Shown: positions 57,821 through 64,000 of the stretch, piece after piece
Position numbering within the stretch: position 1 is the first letter of the stretch
How the letters are laid out: each line of letters opens with the position of its first letter
Assembly: GCA_034769895.1 (NCBI GenBank)
Contig: CM068367.1
Span: 350,921,111-350,985,110, forward strand
DNA: 64,000 nt
Origin: Magicicada septendecula
Lineage: Eukaryota > Arthropoda > Insecta > Hemiptera > Cicadidae
Reading direction: 5' to 3'
Made by a program: the position numbers and the translations under genes
The notes under the pieces: generated by a model
Databases searched by the model: none
What the model was told of the DNA's origin: nothing
What the model saw: only the letters and a program-made list of their open reading frames with translations

Positions 57821-59233
57821 ATGGCCAAAATACAAGGTAATGATATTGATTTTGCGTGGGATGAGTGGGAGAGTGAATTTCGAGAGGTGGTAGGCGAAAT
57901 GACAGACGAGGAGTGGGGTAATTTAGACGATAGGTTAACCCGAATGGAAGAACAAGAAGAGGGAATATTTGTCGAAAATAGAAAGCATAGTGATATTAGT
58001 ATTGGTAGTAAGATGACCAATGAGAAAGGTAAGATAGTCGAAATAACGGTGGCAGAAAATAAGGCAGTGAACATGGCTGAGGCACAAGAAACCTTTGCGG
58101 AGAAATGGGAGAAATTCCGTGACAGTTTCGAGAGGTATTTGGAAGAAAGGACTGATGATGATCGGCGTAAATTTAATGAGAGGGTTAAACGAATTCCGGA
58201 ATTATACAAATTGTTAAGAGAGAATAGTGGTGGCACTATTAGTGATGACACTAGTAAACAAAGTAACGAGGTAAGTGAAGGGGTTAGTGAGAGTAAAATA
58301 GTAGAAAATGGTAGTCACGAGATCAAAAATGATAACGGTGACACAATTGAAAATGTAGCAATAGAGAGTGATAATAATGTTGTTAATGATAGTGAAGAAA
58401 TAATTAACCAGGTGAGTGCTAATGATAATTCTAATAATGAATTTATAAATAACCGTGACAAAATAGTGGGAGAAGTAGGGTTAACTAGTGAAGATAATGA
58501 TGGTGATTACAAGTCTGAGGTAAGTAGTGATGTTAATATAATTAATTCTTATGATGAAATAATGTTAAATAATGAGATAGTTGAGAATAAAATATTGGAG
58601 AGTGGTGAGATAGAGATAGTGAGTGAGAGAGAGAAAGTAATAGATCGTAAAGGCGTAGTAATTAATGTTGATGAGTTAGATAATGAGTGGAAAGAGAGTT
58701 ACAATATTGTGAGTATGAAACAGGGGGTAAATTTTTTACGAGGTATGGGGGGTGAAGAAAGATCTTCATGTATATATTGTGTAGACAAGTGTTCTACGAA
58801 TAATTATTTTTTGAAGTTTTTTGTTGTTAGGAAATGTTTAATTAAGTTAGTACCCTCTGCATGGAATGAGAGAGAAAGGGTGATGTGGCATTGTGATGAG
58901 AGAAATTCGGATGGAGAACTGTGGGTTGACAAAGAGATAGAAGTATATAATGTAAGGAGAGATTATGATGAGTGGAAAGTAAGGTTAGAAATACGTTTAA
59001 ATAACAATAAGATAATTTATGAGGATGAAATAATTGACTCGGTATTGAGAAAATTTATTAACGGAGACTGGACAAAATTAATTGACCGTGACAAGTTTTA
59101 TGACCTAATGAATGGTATAACGAAGGACTTAGAAATAATGATGTGTTATAATAATAATAGCAACAAATCGAGTATAAATAAGGAAGAGAAATGTTACAAA
59201 AAGGTACGACTATTACATGACGATGGAGGTTAG
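57821..59233 (+). CDS. E2 single ORF, intact, conserved C-terminal domain of unknown function
   Basis: 470 codons from the ATG at 57821. Residues 1-150 are acidic and helical with two Trp/Glu-rich stretches (FAWDEWESEFREVV; EKWEKFRDSFERYLEER), unlike the coiled coil of E1. Residues 150-290 are Asn/Ser/Glu-rich and disordered-looking. The C-terminal ~180 residues hold the family domain: NFLRGMGGEERSS, CSTNN, VPSAWNERERVMW, IEVYNVRRDYDEW, GDWTKLIDRDKFYDLM, and a basic tail EKCYKKVRLLHDDGG. E3 shares GGEE, STNN and VPSAW; E1 shares GDWTK, DK-Y and the tail in a shifted frame. No zinc knuckle, protease, RT or integrase motif. The single ORF in Gag position suggests a structural role; this is inference. 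Confidence 0.8.
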   Translation: MAKIQGNDIDFAWDEWESEFREVVGEMTDEEWGNLDDRLTRMEEQEEGIFVENRKHSDISIGSKMTNEKGKIVEITVAENKAVNMAEAQETFAEKWEKFRDSFERYLEERTDDDRRKFNERVKRIPELYKLLRENSGGTISDDTSKQSNEVSEGVSESKIVENGSHEIKNDNGDTIENVAIESDNNVVNDSEEIINQVSANDNSNNEFINNRDKIVGEVGLTSEDNDGDYKSEVSSDVNIINSYDEIMLNNEIVENKILESGEIEIVSEREKVIDRKGVVINVDELDNEWKESYNIVSMKQGVNFLRGMGGEERSSCIYCVDKCSTNNYFLKFFVVRKCLIKLVPSAWNERERVMWHCDERNSDGELWVDKEIEVYNVRRDYDEWKVRLEIRLNNNKIIYEDEIIDSVLRKFINGDWTKLIDRDKFYDLMNGITKDLEIMMCYNNNSNKSSINKEEKCYKKVRLLHDDGG

Positions 59234-61798
59234 ATTACGAAATCGGGGAAGGAACAGTTTAAGTATGTGAATACATGGTAATAACTTAGCTGATTTTGAC
59301 ATTGAAATATGATATAACGGAATAAATAAGGAGGAAGATTTGTAAATAAATATGTAGTGAATTTATTTGTATGTATTGTAAAAGGTTAAGTGAACAGTGT
59401 ATGTAGGCAGGTAATTGTTGTAATAATAATATTAATATTGGCAATTTAAATAAATAACCGAATTAATTTTGAAGACAGTAATTAGAGAATTGTAGTTGTT
59501 TTGATAGTAATGAAATTTGTATTTTAATAATGAATTTAATTAAAACAATTTGAGATGTTTTAAATATTTTGACCGATTTAAATGTTGTATAATGAATTTT
59601 TCTAATGAATTTAAAGTGGTTTAGGAGATTTGAATTTGATCATGATCCATTAATAAATAAATGTTAAATGGTTTGATATGAAATAACATTTGTGTTAAAT
59701 GTTTCAGAGGTTACGTGAAAGTATTGGTGTATGGTGTATATATTTTGTGTATGTCAGTTTAAATGGACTGTAAGTATAAAAATTTTATAGTACGAATCAA
59801 GTATAACAAAAATGTTTACAGGTGTAACTCAGATGAAAAGATTTTAATTCAATAATGAGATGAAATAAAAATGATAATTAAAAAATTTAATAATAACTGA
59901 AAGATGATATATAATAATTATTAATAATGAATTTGAAAATGGTGTACAATGTATTATTTTATTGTGTTAGAGGTAAGAATTGATAAAAATGTGTGTTCTA
60001 TATAATTTGTGTAATTTTGAAACTAAGTAAATAACTAGACCGACTGGCAGGCGGTTTACATAATAGTACCAGAGTCAGAAAGAGGGGAAACGATGATGTG
60101 TAGTATGGTAGATGTAAGGATTGATAATCATATGTATTTCATGTAATTTGCACAATTTTGAAATGTGTTTTCACTTTGTTAGGAATGTCAGCTGATCAGT
60201 AGTAAAATGTCACTGTTAAATTGTTTATTAATGTTCAAGGTAATTAATGTTAAATATAATGTTTTAATGTGTTAAAGATGCTATTGCAAATAATGAGAAA
60301 AGTAATTTGATAAAGTGAGAAATAAAGTAATAATTTGTGAAAGTTAATAAAAAATAGATGTTGGGTGATTAATATTTTGTGGGACATATAGATCAGTCCA
60401 AGTTAAAGTTAAAGTGGTAGTAGAGAGAAAAATATTGTTTTGAATTAATGTAATGTTGTTGTGAGTTAATGTTATAGAATTTGAGAAGTATAGATGTTGA
60501 CACAGTAGTTATGGGGAATATATATAGAGTATTGAGTGATATATTGATGTTATTTTGTTGTAGTTGAAGTGAGGTAATAAGATTGAGATTTGGGGATGGC
60601 AATTTTGTAAGAGGGGATAGTGTAATGTGGGAGTCCGCAACAAAAGGGTTGGGACGGGAAGGGACCGTTTGGCGCCGGAAAGGGTTACCTTAGGTAGAAT
60701 CCAGGAACCAACATAAGGGAGTGAGCTTTTTGGGGGGGGGAAAACACACTTATCCTAAGTACAAAGGGTCAGAGATTAATTTTTTTTATATATCGAGAGG
60801 AGGATGTAGATTGAGTTTCATGGTAAGTTGGGTTTAGAGATTGTTTGATAGATATTTTGATAGAGATGGGTGTCATGTTAGTTACAGTTGTTAGTGGTAT
60901 TAGAGTCAGAGTGAGAAGGATATTATATGAATACATGCCAAGTGGCATATCAAGTTGGTATAAATAATTAAATCACCCAAAGTAAGGGAAAGAGAGAATA
61001 ATAAAGAAAGAGATTTAGAATAAAAATATAAAAATTTTTTAATTGAAACCAGTGACAATTTTTGATAGAATTTGGAAATGCAATGGTAGAAAGTGTTTAT
61101 TTGAATAATTTAAATGTCAATTTGAGTGTTATTTATAATAATATTTTGTTCTTTTAAATGTTTTATTTCATTATGTTTTATGTTTCAAGATAGAATTTTA
61201 CAGGTGTTTAAGGTATTTTCAAATATAACTTGTGTAAAGTATGTAGGTCAAGGTTCGTGACTTGACCCAGTTTTGATCAGCTGATGGGTGAGGTCATATA
61301 CTAGGCATGTTTAGCAAGGAAGTTAATCCAACTTTTGTTTTTAATTAATTGGAATAATTTTAAATGATTTCAATATGGAAAAAAGATGTTTGAATAAATT
61401 TAAAATTTTTGAATTAAAATTTTTTTTTTTGGAAATTTTGAATTTAAAATTTTTGAAAAAAAAATTTCTTGATTTTGCGCATGCCATTTAATTGATAGTT
61501 TGGAACTCTGATTATTTTATTGTTTGTGTTCTAATCGTGTTTATTATTATTGAATTATTTTATTGAATTGTATTGTTAGACCCTAAGTGTAATCACATGT
61601 TAGGTTAAGGATGTTCTTATTTTTAAGAAATGTTCAATTGATTTATTTTAAATAACAAAAAACTAATGAAGAGAATTATTCAGTATAGATGCAAAATTTG
61701 TGTTTTGATTTTCAAGGAAAACAACTAATGAGTTTCGCTTAATAAATTTTTGAAGAGTATTTTAATTTTACAATATGTAGTATCAGTGTGTGTGTGAG
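59234..61798 (+). other. Noncoding internal region of E2
   Basis: AT-rich, no coding frame. Aligns in patches with 5040-8498 of E1 (for example 59570-59700 with 5360-5470, 60030-60060 with 6440-6470, 60360-60560 with 7080-7250, 61230-61300 with 7945-8010). It lacks E1's 470-bp block at 5960-6436. Confidence 0.7.
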
Positions 61799-62096
61799 CC
61801 CAGTATCTGCTAAAGGCAGCCCAGTTTGCAGAAAAAGGGGAAACATATCGATTGAGGATCTGGCATGATCTAAGCCAGGGAGTTGGATTTTTGGGGAAAC
61901 ATGTTAGAAGGGGAGGTGCGCTGTGGTGCGTGTCTGTTCGATTTTTCGGTGTTGGGGTCTCTTACAGAGAAGTCCAGTGATCTCGTTCAGATGCGTCCAT
62001 AGCCGCCGAGCCAGGGGGGGTCGTTTACCCATGAGGTGTAAGAACAAGAGGGGGTTTTTGGCACCAGTTCCTCACCGGTCCTCTTAGGGGTTTTAT
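61799..62096 (+). other. Conserved 3' block of E2
   Basis: Counterpart of 8499-8795; strongly conserved although noncoding. Confidence 0.65.
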
Positions 62097-62136
62097 CAAT
62101 GAGATTTCTTCTGTTTTGACAGAAGACCTCTCATTG
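62097..62136 (+). ncRNA. 40-nt terminal hairpin of E2
   Basis: Outer arms CAATGAGA/TCTCATTG, bulge TT/CC, inner arms TCTTCTGT/ACAGAAGA (all 8 paired), loop TTTG. Same 8-2-8-4-8-2-8 layout as 8796-8835, with different loop and bulge bases. Confidence 0.65.
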
Positions 62137-62145
62137 AGGGGGTAT
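62137..62145 (+). promoter_or_regulatory. Polypurine tract of E2
   Basis: AGGGGG then TAT directly before the 3' LTR. Confidence 0.7.
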
Positions 62146-63388
62146 TGTAACGGGCCAAATTTATGGGTATTTTATTTTATTGCATTTTTGAGGATTTATA
62201 AAAATATTTGTGAAATCTAATTTCAACGGAGACAGACCACGTGTTGTAAGAACAGTTTTAACAAAGGCGACGCAATATCACGTTGTGCAATCGGTAAGAA
62301 GGAATCCGCACCACCTTAATTTCCAAGAACCTTGTTTGTGTGTGACCGAGCGCTCGTATACATCCAACGAGCAGGGGCGCGGACCCACGCTAACTTCCAA
62401 AACTAAGATGGCTAAGAAACAAATTTTGATTCACTTTTGTCTACCTTACTGGCGGATATTAACTTAAGTCCTGCCTCTTTTGTGACGTCGAGCCATAAGC
62501 GCCCAAATATCATCGGCGTACCACACGGAAAACTGCTATGTGTCAGGTACAAAGCCAATAAACTGCAACAACTCAGGCTATGAGCGACGACGAAATTCGT
62601 TCGCCGGCAGGCATTAATATCCGCCCGCATGCTATAGGCAGTCCACAAGAAACCGACTTCACTAACAGACGCTGACAGTTTTGTTCGGGCCCGGTCGGTG
62701 GAGTTTTATAAAATGTGACTAATTCAACAATATCGTTAATACCGACCGGGACCCGAGGAATTAACGAACTTAACAAGTGTACAAACGGTGACTGGGAGTG
62801 GTGTGACAACAGTTAAATTACGGACTTTGGAAGCGCGGGTGAACAAACCACATGTTGTGTGTAATCGCGGCAGTGAACAGTTTAATAATAAATTTGTAAA
62901 ATAATCAAACATAATCAGCAAGGGTAAAGTATAAAATTGTATGAAAGCGTGCGTGAGCAGAATGGGCTGTCTTAGAAGTAAGAATATTTGAACATGGTAC
63001 CGAAAGATATATTTCAAAATTTGTTTTGTTTTGTTTTGTTTAGCATTCTTGTTCTAATGAGTAAAACACTTTTAAGTAATTAAAACTATTTAGTCACTCC
63101 AAATATGTGTTAGTCTAAGTTATTTCGTCATTACCACTTTCTCATTTCTGTGCTGCAAGATTCGTCTAAACGTTCCGGGTATCTTCTAAATTATTATTGG
63201 GGGGCAGTCAGATGGCGAAATTGTCCCGTTTTTATTTAAGGTAAAGTGTAAAGGTTTCCATATCTGTCCTTCAAAGATATAGGTGGCGACTCTGGGCTTC
63301 TGGTGAAAATTTATACAGCAGGTAAGTTCTGGCAGTAGTATAGTATTTTATTTATTTAATATATTTCGATCTATTTTGTATCATTACA
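62146..63388 (+). repeat. 3' LTR of E2
   Basis: Differs from the 5' LTR at about 7 sites, five of which are CpG in the 5' LTR and TpG or CpA here. Confidence 0.95.
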
Positions 63389-63392
63389 ACAC

Positions 63393-64000
63393 AGTCACAT
63401 ACACAAACACGTTCACTCAAATAATTGTTCTGTTGTGTTTGACTTTTCTTTTGTATTCATACACAGGTCCTTATGTTTAATGATCTTTTACAATTTTTAA
63501 ATGTATTTAGTGTATGATTTTATGATTAGTATACATATGTTGTGATGGTACAATTCTGGTACAATCTTAAATTAACAAAAACATGGTATAAAAGACCATA
63601 AGTATTGTATTCCTTCATTTTTTAACAATTTGGTCATAATTAATTAAACATTTAATAATCCCTGTAAAGTTTCGGTGAGTGGACTATACAAATATTTTGT
63701 GAACGCAAAAGTGAATTGACAAGAGTCTAACTGTTTTCATCGCAAAAAACAAGAAACACAGCAAAAAACGTATGTCGCATACTGAGATAAGGTGCCTATC
63801 CCTTATGACGCCAACGATAAGGAATGTATTTCTGTAAACCAGTTGAAGCTGTACACAGATGAACTATAACTTGATGACGTAGTTTTCGCCCCACCTACGA
63901 AATGTGGAACAAAGAATCTGGGTCATTTTCTTCTGGAGCTTGAACGCAGCCGGCCGGCAAACAGTTCACCGAGTGTGAATTTCAACTTTTACACCACTAA
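63393..64000. other. Flanking repeat and sequence without a gene
   Basis: 63393-63470 is the inverted counterpart of 38340-38425 and continues the repeat that E2 entered. 63471-64000 shows no feature I can support. Confidence 0.5.

Larger units (their letters stand above)
56342..63388 (+). mobile_element. E2: young pol-less LTR retrotransposon
   Basis: LTRs of 1,243 bp at 56342-57584 and 62146-63388 (TGTAACGGG ... CATTACA) with ACAC duplicated at 56338-56341 and 63389-63392. Internal 4.56 kb: primer-binding site, ORF 57821-59233, 2.9 kb noncoding, hairpin, polypurine tract. By eye the LTRs differ at 7 positions (0.6%), so the insertion is recent, and the ORF is intact. No pol-type motif in any frame. 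It landed in the (CA)n of a repeat also present inverted at 38.3-38.5 kb. Confidence 0.93.

Overview
The window is AT-rich arthropod (most likely insect) nuclear DNA. The evidence is one spliced host gene, the piRNA-pathway helicase spindle-E/TDRD9, with GT-AG introns, surrounded by many transposable elements typical of insect genomes. I see no bacterial operons, rRNA, tRNA or CRISPR. Nearly everything outside the four host exons is mobile DNA, much of it nested.

Layout. 1-2147 and 10120-10696 are two halves of a decayed virus-like element. It has a DUF8207-like gene and a P-loop packaging-type ATPase on the minus strand, and a double-jelly-roll-like protein and a BRO-N gene on the plus strand. 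It is split by a complete LTR retrotransposon (E1, 2152-10115, target duplication CATT). A 31-bp perfect palindrome marks the junction to a truncated Penelope-like element (PLE). A second LTR element (E3, 11521-15072) and a PIF/Harbinger derivative (15127-16073) follow. The Harbinger copy abuts the 5' splice site of a spindle-E exon. Four spindle-E helicase exons lie on the minus strand at 31807-32028, 30949-31152, 23261-23425 and 16082-16287. Their ~7-kb introns hold a MITE, an RTE-type non-LTR element broken by a PLE, a transposase-like gene, a sense-oriented solo LTR and two tail-to-tail PLE copies. From 33 to 56 kb there are a DDE transposase relic, a fold-back mariner, a Harbinger-like element, and a PLE interrupted by both a 5.4-kb tandem-repeat element and a Tc1 element. 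E2 (56342-63388, target duplication ACAC) is a young LTR element whose LTRs differ by only about 7 bases.

The most interesting material is the E1/E2/E3 family. These are LTR retrotransposons with 1.1-1.3-kb LTRs, primer-binding sites and 4-bp target duplications, but with no reverse transcriptase, protease, RNase H or integrase. Each carries one ORF with a variable N-terminal half and a conserved C-terminal domain that I do not recognise. E1 and E2 follow it with 2.9-3.8 kb of noncoding sequence. That sequence ends in a conserved ~330-bp block and a 40-nt hairpin with identical geometry in both, directly against the polypurine tract. All their LTRs, plus the solo LTR inside spindle-E, have a strong 5' splice site near the 3' end. 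They look like trans-mobilised parasites of an autonomous LTR element that is not in this window.

All calls come from reading the sequence. Family names rest on recognised motifs, not on database searches.
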